NCBI GenBank assembly: GCA_035545895.1
Contig: DASZXJ010000157.1
Span: forward strand, 1-14,469
Direction: 5' to 3'
Length of the DNA: 14,469 bases
Source: DASZXJ01 sp035545895
GTDB lineage: Bacteria > Planctomycetota > Phycisphaerae > Tepidisphaerales > Tepidisphaeraceae
The position numbers and the translations under genes are program-made. Within the stretch, counting starts at the first letter, position 1. Each line of letters begins with the position of its first letter. The notes beneath the pieces were generated by a model. It was given only the letters and a program-made list of their open reading frames with translations, was not told where the DNA came from and did no database searches. Of the stretch, positions 7,888 to 14,469 are shown in pieces.

Positions 7888-7916
7888 ATTATGACTCCCA
7901 TCGCGCCTAACGGCAA
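7888..7916 (-). promoter_or_regulatory. Candidate sigma70-type promoter for the minus-strand surface-protein genes
   Basis: On the minus strand, TTGCCG (7916-7911), a 17-base spacer and CATAAT (7893-7888, five of six to consensus) precede the gene starting at 7789. The predicted leader is about 92 bases and contains the nested inverted repeats. The rest of the 248-base divergent gap (7790-8037) has only a weak plus-strand candidate for lspA (TTAACA at 7929 with an AT-rich stretch near 7950-7957). Confidence 0.35.
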
Positions 7917-8037
7917 GAACAATGAGGCTTAACAACATATCTGCCCTCTCATATTTACCGGTTTTTAGGGGTCGTTTTTCTGAAATGAATCCGGAGCAGC
8001 GGCGTCGCAATACACGCTTTTCGTTCAAAAAGAGCGC

Positions 8038-8769
8038 ATGCGGGGGCTATTATTGATCCTGCGTCCCGGACCGGTATCCTGCAGCGCAGAATTAATGCCC
8101 CGTCCTGCCGACAATTTCCGTTCGCCTATGGCTTTGGCGCTGTTCATTGGCACGACCCTGATCGGGTTGACACTGGATTTATGGACCAAATCGATTGCTT
8201 TTGCGCAATTGAACACCGAACTGGGGTCGCGGGAGATTGAGTTCATCCCCAATTGGCTCCATTTCACTTATACTTCGAACCATGGGGCGGTTTTTGGACT
8301 GGGGCAGGGACAACGCGGGCTTTTTGTCGTGGTGTCCATCGCGGCGATTGCATTTCTGACCTACCTGTTTTCGCTTAGCGCCGGGAGGCGCTTTTATCAG
8401 TTTCTGTTGGGAATGCTTCTGGCCGGGGTGCTGGGAAACATGTATGACCGCATCGCGTTTGGCTATGTGCGGGATATGATCCATGCATTGCCGGGCATTT
8501 ATTGGCCCGCCTCGATTGGGCGGTATCTACCGGCTGCCTGGGCGAACGGCGGCGTGTTTCCGTGGGTCTTTAACGTCGCGGACATGCTGCTTTGCATAGG
8601 CGTTTTTCTCATGATCGTGTACAGTTTCATCCATCGGCCCGTGGAGTTGGCTCAAGAGGAGCCTGTCTCTGTCACCGAATTACCCCAGGCCGGGCAAAAT
8701 GTCAGAAATGGACGTTCAATTTCTGCGCCGGGCAATCAAGCTGGCGATGAACGGTCGCGGGCGGGTTGA
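8038..8769 (+). CDS. lspA: Lipoprotein signal peptidase (signal peptidase II)
   Basis: This inner-membrane aspartic peptidase removes the signal peptide of prolipoproteins after lipid attachment. Both catalytic motifs are present: GNMYDR (133-138, catalytic D137) and FNVAD (178-182, catalytic D182). The conserved D47 and the NHGAVFG segment (81-87) are also seen. Four hydrophobic segments are visible, at about 32-50, 92-112, 120-135 and 178-197. At 243 residues it is longer than the usual 150-180. Extra length comes from a 30-residue N-terminal stretch, a long loop between the two catalytic motifs, and a tail of about 45 residues. The start is uncertain: 8038 has only AAAGAG upstream, and ATG codons at 8095 and 8128 would also keep all functional parts. 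The last 71 bases overlap ribD. Confidence 0.93.
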   Translation: MRGLLLILRPGPVSCSAELMPRPADNFRSPMALALFIGTTLIGLTLDLWTKSIAFAQLNTELGSREIEFIPNWLHFTYTSNHGAVFGLGQGQRGLFVVVSIAAIAFLTYLFSLSAGRRFYQFLLGMLLAGVLGNMYDRIAFGYVRDMIHALPGIYWPASIGRYLPAAWANGGVFPWVFNVADMLLCIGVFLMIVYSFIHRPVELAQEEPVSVTELPQAGQNVRNGRSISAPGNQAGDERSRAG

Positions 8770-9832
8770 GCCCAATCCCATGGTCGGTTGCGTGATCGTC
8801 AAGGACGGTCGCGTGATCGGCGAAGGATATCACGGCCGATTCGGTGGGCCTCACGCCGAACCCACGTCGCTGGCGGCCTGCACCGAATCCAGCCAGGGCG
8901 CCACCGCCTACGTCACCCTTGAGCCCTGCTGCCACACCAATAAAAAGACTCCGCCGTGCGCACCCCGACTGATCAATGCCGGCATCAAACGACTGGTGTA
9001 TGGCTGCGTCGATCCAAACCCCAATGTCAACGGCAAGGGCCTGAAAATGCTCGGCGAAGCAGGAGTCGAAGTCATCGGCCCGGTCCTCGAAACCGAAACC
9101 CGGCAACTCAACGCGGCATTCTTCAAAGCGGTTGGCAATGCCCAGCCATACGTCACGCTCAAATGGGCCGAAACCGCAGACCGCAAAGTCGCCGGCGCAG
9201 GCGGCAAACGAACGCAAATCTCCTGCGACCGCGCGATGCGCGTCGTTCACGAAATGCGCGCCCGATGCGATACGATCCTGGTCGGCATTAACACCGTGCT
9301 GGCGGATGATCCGCAATTGACGGTTCGAAACGTGCAATCATTTCGGCCCCAAACGCGCGCGGTGCTCGATTCACATCTGCGATTGCCCGTCGAATCGATG
9401 CTGGCTCGAACCGGATCAGGCGAATTGGTCGTGTTTTGTTCGCGCAAGACATTCCACGATTCACCGCGAGTGGCTGAACTTGAAGGCATGGGACTGAAGG
9501 TGACGCCTTTGATGGAGTCGTCGCCGGACCGGTTATCGCTGAATGAAGTCCTGCTCAGCCTTGACGAGCACGGCCAGCATGTCCTGGTGGAAAGCGGACC
9601 AACCCTGGCGAAAAGCCTGCTCGATGAAAATCGTTGCGATCGGGTTTGGGTGATTCGATCGCCTCGGACGATGAACGCCCCCACCGCGCCCGACGCCCCG
9701 CAGGTTCCATCAAACTTTGTCAAAACAGCCGAGGTCAATCTTGATGGGGATATCCTGACCGAATACCTCAACCCTGCCGGCCCCTCTTACTATGCAGCAG
9801 AACCATCCGCCGACGTGGCGCGGCTAATGTAA
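8699..9832 (+). CDS. ribD: Bifunctional diaminohydroxyphosphoribosylaminopyrimidine deaminase / 5-amino-6-(5-phosphoribosylamino)uracil reductase
   Basis: RibD performs the second and third steps of riboflavin synthesis from GTP: zinc-dependent deamination, then NADPH-dependent reduction of the ribosyl side chain. Of 377 residues, 1-145 are the deaminase. It has the HAE motif (H52, E54) and EPCCHTNKKTPPC (75-87), where H52, C77 and C87 are the expected zinc ligands. The loop is one residue longer than the PCSHxGKTPPC form of Bacillus. The reductase domain follows from about 150, with YVTLKWAETADRKVA and the DTILVGINTVLADDPQLTVR segment (191-210). Length is normal for the family, with a short extra tail. 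The start at 8699 lies inside lspA and lacks a strong ribosome-binding site. A second ATG at 8708 is possible, but no later start keeps the conserved N-terminal helix. Translational coupling to lspA is inferred. Confidence 0.95.
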   Translation: MSEMDVQFLRRAIKLAMNGRGRVEPNPMVGCVIVKDGRVIGEGYHGRFGGPHAEPTSLAACTESSQGATAYVTLEPCCHTNKKTPPCAPRLINAGIKRLVYGCVDPNPNVNGKGLKMLGEAGVEVIGPVLETETRQLNAAFFKAVGNAQPYVTLKWAETADRKVAGAGGKRTQISCDRAMRVVHEMRARCDTILVGINTVLADDPQLTVRNVQSFRPQTRAVLDSHLRLPVESMLARTGSGELVVFCSRKTFHDSPRVAELEGMGLKVTPLMESSPDRLSLNEVLLSLDEHGQHVLVESGPTLAKSLLDENRCDRVWVIRSPRTMNAPTAPDAPQVPSNFVKTAEVNLDGDILTEYLNPAGPSYYAAEPSADVARLM

Positions 9833-9901
9833 AAAGTTGCCGGTTGCCAGTAAGAAGCGGTTCTTCACTGGCAACCAACAACTGGCAACCGGCAACTTTT
9901 T
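9831..9901. terminator. Bidirectional palindromic terminator / possible dispersed palindromic element
   Basis: A perfect 21-base-pair inverted repeat (9831-9851 with 9881-9901) starts with AAAAA and ends with TTTTT, so it can stop transcription from ribD and from the convergent aminotransferase gene. A third copy of ACTGGCAACC (9867-9876) allows another fold. In that fold GGTTGCCAGT (9842-9851) pairs with it, continuing as AAGAA/TTCTT around a GCGG tetraloop with one bulged C. It overlaps the last codon region of ribD by two bases and ends three bases before the next gene's stop. Confidence 0.8.
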
Positions 9902-9904
9902 TAT

Positions 9905-11071
9905 TCAATGCGCCGGCAATAGTTCAACCAGCTTATCGATCTGCTCTTCCGTATTATAAAAATGAGGCGAAGCCCGCAGCCGACCCTCGCGCATGGCGAT
10001 CTCGATGCGGTGCTCTTTTCGCAACCGTCGCACAATCAGATTGTGGTCGTGAATCGGCGAGGTGAAGCTGATGATGCCGCTCCACTGCCCCAGGCCGCGC
10101 GGGCTGATCACGCCATATCCTTTTTCGATCAAACCTTTGATCAATCGCTCGCCCAGCGCGTGCAGTCGGTCGGCGACATGCTCGGTGCCCAGCGACAGGA
10201 GCATTTCCAGCGACACCTTTAACGAAAGCAGTCCCGGGATGTTCCACGAGCCGCATTCGAATCGGCCAGCATCGCTTTTGAGCGTGTAATTGTAATTTCC
10301 AAAATTCTGCGCATCGACAACGTTCATCCAGCCGAGCATCAGCGGCCGCGTGCGCTCAATCAACTCGCGGCGGCAATAAAATATTCCCGCGCCTTCGGGG
10401 CCGAGCAGCCACTTGTGACCATCCGCGGATAAATAGTCGATGTTCATTGCCTGAACGTCGATCGGCATGACACCCATGGTTTGAATCGCATCGACACACA
10501 AGAACTTGTTGTTTTCGCGGCAGAATTTGCCGATGCGCGCCAGATCGTGGCGCTGGCCGGATGCGAATTCAACGTGCGACAGCGTGACAATACGGCACCT
10601 GGGGTCCGCCGCAGCCTGCAATATTTTTTCCGTCGGCACGACGCGTCCGCCCGCAGGATTGGGTTCTTCAGGCACGAGCACCATCTTCGCGCCGTGGCTG
10701 CGGACGACTTCCATCCATGGATAGATATTGGCGGGATATTCGACGCCCGTGGTGACGATCACATCGCCCCACTGCCATTCGATGCCGCGCGCGACAATGC
10801 TGATGCCTTCGCTGGTGTTCTTGATGAACGCGATCTCATCGCGATGGGCGTTGATCATTTTGGCAGCCGAGATGCGAAGCTGGTCGGCGCTGGCATACCA
10901 GCCCGTGTCGAGATAAGCATCCAGCTCGGCCTGCCCTGCATACATGCGAAACGCGTCGGCGGCGGGCTTGGGCAGCGGACAGACTCCGGCGTGATTGAAG
11001 AAGACCCACTTGCCCAAAATCGGGAAGACATCGGCGTTACCGATATAGTCCTTCAACTCTGCCACGCCCAA
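9905..11071 (-). CDS. Class V aminotransferase-fold PLP-dependent enzyme (cysteine desulfurase-like)
   Basis: About 388 residues, the usual length for fold-type I class V aminotransferases. Seen motifs, numbered from the TTG at 11071: NTSEGIS (85-91) for phosphate binding; SHVEFASG (165-172); CVDAIQTMG (192-200) with D194 expected to pair with the pyridine nitrogen; and SADGHKWLLGPEGAG (215-229) with K220 as the Schiff-base lysine. The family includes cysteine desulfurases, kynureninase-like and isopenicillin-N epimerase-like enzymes, and the substrate cannot be told from sequence. It stands alone, with no sulfur-carrier or Fe-S genes nearby. There is no ATG start: the frame offers TTG at 11083, TTG at 11071 and GTG at 11065. 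I chose 11071 because GAGG lies seven bases before it. It is convergent with ribD and divergent from the TPR protein gene. Confidence 0.88.
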   Translation of the reverse strand: MGVAELKDYIGNADVFPILGKWVFFNHAGVCPLPKPAADAFRMYAGQAELDAYLDTGWYASADQLRISAAKMINAHRDEIAFIKNTSEGISIVARGIEWQWGDVIVTTGVEYPANIYPWMEVVRSHGAKMVLVPEEPNPAGGRVVPTEKILQAAADPRCRIVTLSHVEFASGQRHDLARIGKFCRENNKFLCVDAIQTMGVMPIDVQAMNIDYLSADGHKWLLGPEGAGIFYCRRELIERTRPLMLGWMNVVDAQNFGNYNYTLKSDAGRFECGSWNIPGLLSLKVSLEMLLSLGTEHVADRLHALGERLIKGLIEKGYGVISPRGLGQWSGIISFTSPIHDHNLIVRRLRKEHRIEIAMREGRLRASPHFYNTEEQIDKLVELLPAH

Positions 11072-11098
11072 AGCGTACCTCAAGAGAGCACAATTTTC

Positions 11099-11123
11099 GA
11101 TTTTGGATTGCGGATTTTGGATT
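11099..11123. repeat. Short direct repeat GATTTTGGATT x2 in the divergent promoter gap
   Basis: GATTTTGGATT occurs at 11099-11109 and 11113-11123, separated by GCG. The unit resembles short AT-rich sequences that recur in intergenic DNA of many bacteria, but only these copies are visible here. It lies between the aminotransferase start and the TATAAT box. Confidence 0.55.
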
Positions 11124-11146
11124 TATCTTGTTTGGTCGTGCCGACG

Positions 11147-11152
11147 TATAAT
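11147..11152 (+). promoter_or_regulatory. Consensus -10 box (TATAAT) of the TPR-peptidase gene
   Basis: A perfect TATAAT lies 23 bases before the ATG at 11176, predicting a transcript start near 11159 and a very short leader that holds the GGGAGAAG ribosome-binding site. The matching -35 region is poor (TATCTT at 17-base spacing), so an activator or relaxed -35 use is possible. Confidence 0.45.
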
Positions 11153-11175
11153 TCTGAACATCCCGGGAGAAGCTA

Positions 11176-13848
11176 ATGATAAGAGCCACGAAGGCACGAA
11201 GAGACGAAGGAATCACGAAGAAAATCCATATTTTCCCTTCGTGCGTTCTTCGTGCTTTCTTCGTGTTTTCGTGGCTCTGCGTTTTTGTTTTGACCACCAA
11301 TTTGAAAGCCGATTCGTTCCTGACCCAAAGCATTCCCGATAAATGGCTGGCCTGGGTCACGCCCGATGAATTGCCGCCATTGGATTATCCCAGCTACGCC
11401 AGCGGCCTGGATCACGCGCGCATGCAGGCGGAGGCGGGTCGATATGTTCGTGCCCTGATGACGCTCATGACCCTGCAGGACCCCGACCCGGTCGAAGCCG
11501 CGCTCATCAAAGGCACCTGCCTGGCCGCCACCGGCCGGCGCGACGAGGCGCTGGCGGCTTTGACAGACCCAGCCGTCTCCAACGATCCACGCGTGCAAGT
11601 CAAAACCGCGACCATCCTGGCCGAACTCGGTCAAACCGCTAAAGCCATCGATCTCTTGAAACTTCACCTGTCGAAATACCCCAATTCGCTGGCTGGGCAT
11701 TTCTGGCTGGGACAACTCAACGAGCAGATCGGCAACCTGGCGGCGGCGCGGCTGGCGTATGAGTGGTTCGTCGTCGATCCGCAAAACTTTCTTGAGAAAT
11801 GGCAGAAACAACGCGAGCGCGCCTTCGACAGCGCCGCCGATCTCACACTGGTCGGCCGAGCGATCGATCGCTGGGCCACGCTCACCGGCTCATATAAGGA
11901 CCTTACCCAGCTTCACGACACCCTGATCGGCCTGTTCGTGCGAACCTACGATGTCGTCGATCGCGACTATTGGCCGGCCCATATCGCGGCGGCAGAGTAT
12001 TTCCTTTCTCACGACAACACCACCAAAGCCGTCGAAGAACTCGCTGTTGCGTTGGCCGCCAATCCCAATGACATTTACGCTCGCGGATTGCTCGGCAAGA
12101 TCGCGGTCGAAGGGTTCAACTTCGACGGCACGGATGCGCAAATCGATAAAATCCGCGAGATCGATCCGCATTCCATCGTGGCCACGATGCTCGAGACGCG
12201 CAATCTGCTGCAACAGCGACTGCCCGCCGCGGCGGGACGATCCATTCAGCGCGTGCTGGCTCAACAGCCGGACAATATCGAAGCTTTGTCGCTCTACGCT
12301 GCCAGCGAAGCACTTCAGCTTCACGATGAAAAGACCGCGGAAATCCTGAAGCAAATCGACAAGCTCGCGCCGGACAACGCCACCGGCTATCTCGAAGTGG
12401 CCGACCAACTCGGCGCCATGAGGCAATATCCCCGCGCGATCGAAGCCTATAAATCCGCTGTCGCCCGCGCCCCCTGGTGGACCGCCGCCCGCAACGGGCT
12501 GGGGCTTCTCTACACCCAAAGCGGCGACGAGGATGATGCCAAATCAACCCTCGATCTGGCCCACGCGCTCGATCCGTACAACCTGCGCACGACCAACTAT
12601 CTGCGGCTGCTCGATTCCCTCCAGGCTTTTGCACGCAAGGAAACCGATCATTTCGTCGTCATGTACGATGCCAAGCTCGATCCGGTCATTCCCGAATATT
12701 TCAGCGACTACCTAGAATCAGTCTACGCACAGGTCTGCGAGATTTACCAAGCCCAGCCCAAGGTAAAAACCTACATCGAAGTATTCCCCACTCACGATGC
12801 GTTTTCGGTTCGCACGACTGGTTCTCCTTGGATCGGCACGGTCGGCGCCAGCACCGGCCGGGTGATTGCGCTCGTCGCGCCCCGCAAGGGTCAGGCCACC
12901 ATGGGTTCATTCAACTGGGCACAGGTGCTGCGACACGAATTCACCCACACCGTCACGCTGGCGGCGACCGACAATCGCATTCCGCACTGGATGACCGAGG
13001 GGCTGGCCGTCTGCGAGGAACACGCGCCGCTCAAGTGGGAATGGATTCCCATGCTCTATTCCGCGGTCAATCATGAGGTCGATTCTTCCGAGGAGGAGAA
13101 TCCGCAGATCAATGAATTGTTCACGATGGACAACCTGACCTGGGGATTTGTCCGCCCGAAAAAACCGACCGATCGTTCCTTGGCCTATGCCGAGTCCTAT
13201 TGGATTTGTTTCTACATCAACGAAAAGTATGGCCACGACGCGATCCTGAACATGCTCGATGCGGTTCGCAACGGGTTATCCGAAAAAGAGATGTTCCAGA
13301 AGGTGCTGGGCAAGAGTTCGCTGGCGTTTCAGGAGGAATTTTTCGCCTGGACCAAAAAGGAAGTCGCCGGCTGGGGCTATGACCGGGCCACCACCGAAAA
13401 ATACAACAAGCTTCGCGAGGAAGGCGAAGCACTGGTCAAAGACGGCAAATATGTGGCTGCCACCAAGGTGTGGGAACAGATCGTCGCCATTCGTCCGGTG
13501 GATGAACTCCCCCACCAGCGGCTGGCCGGGCTGTATCTGACCAAGGAAGTGAATCAACCGGAAAAAGCCGTCGATCATCTGAAGATTCTTCACGCAGTGG
13601 AATTGAAGGACAACCGCTTTGCCAAGCGCATCGCCCGCATCTATCGCGACACCAACAAGATGGCCGACGCGCTGGCCTACGCCACGCAATCGGTCTATAT
13701 CGATCCGTACGACCCCGATGCCCACCAACTGCTTTTGGAAATCGGACAAAAAACGTCAAATCAAGCTGTGATCGACCGCGAACAACGGGTGATTCCAATT
13801 TTGAAAGCCTGGATCGAAGCCAACCGGCCCAAGCCGCTACCGGGGTGA
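11176..13848 (+). CDS. Secreted TPR protein with peptidase MA-like (gluzincin) domain
   Basis: 890 residues, start supported by GGGAGAAG just upstream. Residues 1-45 form a signal peptide: a basic n-region, a hydrophobic stretch about 23-41 (CVLRAFFVFSWLCVFVLTT), and likely cleavage after LKA45. TPR-like helical repeats occupy about 60-480. From about 490 comes a domain resembling the peptidase MA family. It has HEFTH at 587-591 (zinc ligands H587 and H591, catalytic E588) and HWMTEGLA at 604-611, where E608 is the expected third ligand, 17 residues on. AYAESYW near 670 is also typical of this family. Further TPR-like helices follow from about 750 to 870. An extracytoplasmic metallopeptidase or scaffold role is inferred and the substrate is unknown. 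Most of the signal peptide is encoded within an inverted-repeat element. The stop overlaps or closely precedes the next gene. Confidence 0.9.
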   Translation: MIRATKARRDEGITKKIHIFPSCVLRAFFVFSWLCVFVLTTNLKADSFLTQSIPDKWLAWVTPDELPPLDYPSYASGLDHARMQAEAGRYVRALMTLMTLQDPDPVEAALIKGTCLAATGRRDEALAALTDPAVSNDPRVQVKTATILAELGQTAKAIDLLKLHLSKYPNSLAGHFWLGQLNEQIGNLAAARLAYEWFVVDPQNFLEKWQKQRERAFDSAADLTLVGRAIDRWATLTGSYKDLTQLHDTLIGLFVRTYDVVDRDYWPAHIAAAEYFLSHDNTTKAVEELAVALAANPNDIYARGLLGKIAVEGFNFDGTDAQIDKIREIDPHSIVATMLETRNLLQQRLPAAAGRSIQRVLAQQPDNIEALSLYAASEALQLHDEKTAEILKQIDKLAPDNATGYLEVADQLGAMRQYPRAIEAYKSAVARAPWWTAARNGLGLLYTQSGDEDDAKSTLDLAHALDPYNLRTTNYLRLLDSLQAFARKETDHFVVMYDAKLDPVIPEYFSDYLESVYAQVCEIYQAQPKVKTYIEVFPTHDAFSVRTTGSPWIGTVGASTGRVIALVAPRKGQATMGSFNWAQVLRHEFTHTVTLAATDNRIPHWMTEGLAVCEEHAPLKWEWIPMLYSAVNHEVDSSEEENPQINELFTMDNLTWGFVRPKKPTDRSLAYAESYWICFYINEKYGHDAILNMLDAVRNGLSEKEMFQKVLGKSSLAFQEEFFAWTKKEVAGWGYDRATTEKYNKLREEGEALVKDGKYVAATKVWEQIVAIRPVDELPHQRLAGLYLTKEVNQPEKAVDHLKILHAVELKDNRFAKRIARIYRDTNKMADALAYATQSVYIDPYDPDAHQLLLEIGQKTSNQAVIDREQRVIPILKAWIEANRPKPLPG
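11182..11278. repeat. Imperfect inverted repeat of CACGAAG units inside the start of the TPR gene
   Basis: AGAGCCACGAAGGCACGAAG (11182-11201) matches the reverse complement of 11259-11278 at 18 of 20 bases. Further CACGAAG-like units extend inward on the left (11201-11220), and CTTCGTG-like units on the right (11238-11262). The arms flank an AT-rich centre near 11221-11234. The element encodes residues 3-35 of the TPR protein. Confidence 0.7.
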
Positions 13849-14273
13849 GCCAGCGTGCCAATCGAACAATGAGTGCGGCCTTCCCATACATTCTCGGCTG
13901 TCTTGTCTTGCTGGGTGTGGCAATTCAGCTGGCTGTCGAAATTCGCAGGCGAAGGCGAGACTTACGCGAATATCTCGAGCCTGTACTTCGAGAATGCGGG
14001 CTTCAGTACATCTCTGCTGTGTATCCCGGACTATTCAACGTTGGGCCATTTCCCAAGTTCGAAATGAAGTGGGGTCGTCCGAGAAGCATCATCGGCGGAG
14101 TATCTGGAGAATATTGCGAGTACAGAATTGTGACCTTTAGCGACTCTGACGGCCGAGTCTACAACGTTTGGGCGGTGGTCCAGTTTGAAATGTTCAAACT
14201 TCGACGCCTCCGCTGGCGGGCAGAGCAAAAGGAAGCATTGCCGCCAAGTATTTTGCATTTGCTGGAGACTTGA
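13845..14273 (+). CDS. Small single-helix membrane protein of unknown function
   Basis: 142 residues from a GTG at 13845 that overlaps the preceding TGA as GTGA. An ATG at 13869 would give 134 residues and is equally possible, since neither has a clear ribosome-binding site. One transmembrane segment is visible (about 13-31, FPYILGCLVLLGVAIQLAV). It is followed at once by EIRRRRRDLREYLEP, so by the positive-inside rule the rest, about 105 residues, should be cytoplasmic. I do not recognise the family. The soluble part looks like a small alpha/beta domain, with FNVGPFPKFEMKWGRP and YCEYRIVTFSDSDGRVYNVWAVVQFE. Base composition is less GC-rich than the upstream genes. Co-transcription with the TPR-peptidase gene is suggested by the overlap. 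Confidence 0.65.
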   Translation: MSQRANRTMSAAFPYILGCLVLLGVAIQLAVEIRRRRRDLREYLEPVLRECGLQYISAVYPGLFNVGPFPKFEMKWGRPRSIIGGVSGEYCEYRIVTFSDSDGRVYNVWAVVQFEMFKLRRLRWRAEQKEALPPSILHLLET

Positions 14274-14299
14274 GAGTAAACGATGGTGGTGAGGCATTG

Positions 14300-14321
14300 C
14301 CGGCAGATTCCAAATCTCCGG
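14300..14321. other. Stem-loop after the small membrane protein gene
   Basis: CCGG, a bulged C, AGATT, a three-base loop, AATCT and CCGG form a nine-pair stem 26 bases after the stop. No T-run follows, so it is at best a weak or factor-dependent terminator. The rest of 14274-14438 shows no convincing gene. Confidence 0.3.
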
Positions 14322-14438
14322 ACACCGACTAGCCCGCATATTGCATTGATATTTACACTTGGGGCTATGGCGCGACGGCCCTGCCTCTTGTAGATTCGGG
14401 ACTTATCACAGTTCCAGATCAAACAAGGAGGCCGGGCC

Positions 14439-14469
14439 GTGCGAACAGACTGTAAATCACCGCCGATCG
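14439..14469 (+). CDS. Possible start of a further gene (cut by window edge)
   Basis: AAGGAGG (14425-14431), a full Shine-Dalgarno sequence, lies seven bases before GTG at 14439. The frame stays open for the ten visible codons (MRTDCKSPPI). Nothing can be said of the product. The signal could be chance, because GGCCGGGCCGT nearby is also part of a small inverted repeat. Confidence 0.3.
   Translation, partial: MRTDCKSPPI

Noticed and set aside
8702..9337. 211-codon minus-strand open frame opposite ribD
   Set aside because: Shadow of a well-conserved ribD reading frame. No recognisable protein features.
14159..14422. 87-codon minus-strand open frame at the right end
   Set aside because: It overlaps the end of the small membrane protein gene in antisense, contains the stem-loop, and has no ribosome-binding site or recognisable domain.

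Overview
The window looks like chromosome of a member of the Planctomycetota, possibly class Phycisphaerae. This is inferred from several features: three large secreted proteins that carry an N-terminal 'LExR-x-LL'-type motif, a RibD with the zinc-loop form CCHTNKKTPPC, an LspA with a long loop before its FNVAD motif, and a secreted TPR protein with a gluzincin-type (peptidase MA-like) domain. GC content is moderately high. No tRNA, rRNA, CRISPR array or recognisable transposase gene was seen.

Left half (1-7789, minus strand). Three related genes lie head to tail and read right to left. The first (7789-4373) and second (4325-2142) encode complete giant modular surface or secreted proteins. 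The third (1924 to beyond base 1) is cut by the window edge, but it is open for its whole visible length. Each begins with a short basic leader, then an LESR/LERR/LENR motif, then beta-rich modules. The first and third have seven copies of a 50-60 residue repeat, suggestive of a seven-bladed beta-propeller. All three share a Calx-beta-like pair of domains. The two complete proteins add two Ig-like domains and a C-terminal block of about 16 RTX nonapeptides in the same register. Hairpins lie in the leaders or intercistronic gaps before each gene, and candidate promoters precede the first and third.

Middle (8038-9832, plus strand). lspA (lipoprotein signal peptidase) overlaps ribD (riboflavin deaminase/reductase) by 71 bases, so the two are probably co-transcribed. 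A 71-base palindromic element at 9831-9901 follows and can act as a bidirectional terminator between ribD and the convergent next gene.

Right part (9905-14469). A class V PLP-dependent aminotransferase-fold gene lies on the minus strand. Diverging from it is a secreted 890-residue TPR protein with a HEFTH metallopeptidase-like domain, followed by a small one-helix membrane protein. The intergenic DNA around the aminotransferase holds three different kinds of short repetitive or palindromic element. One of them runs into the TPR gene and supplies most of its signal peptide. The last 30 bases may be the start of another gene.

The most interesting system is the tandem family of LExR-motif, propeller, Calx-beta and RTX proteins: a set of paralogues that appear to vary by gain or loss of a whole module. 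Its role is not known from the sequence. Adhesion, matrix or cell-envelope functions are plausible inferences.
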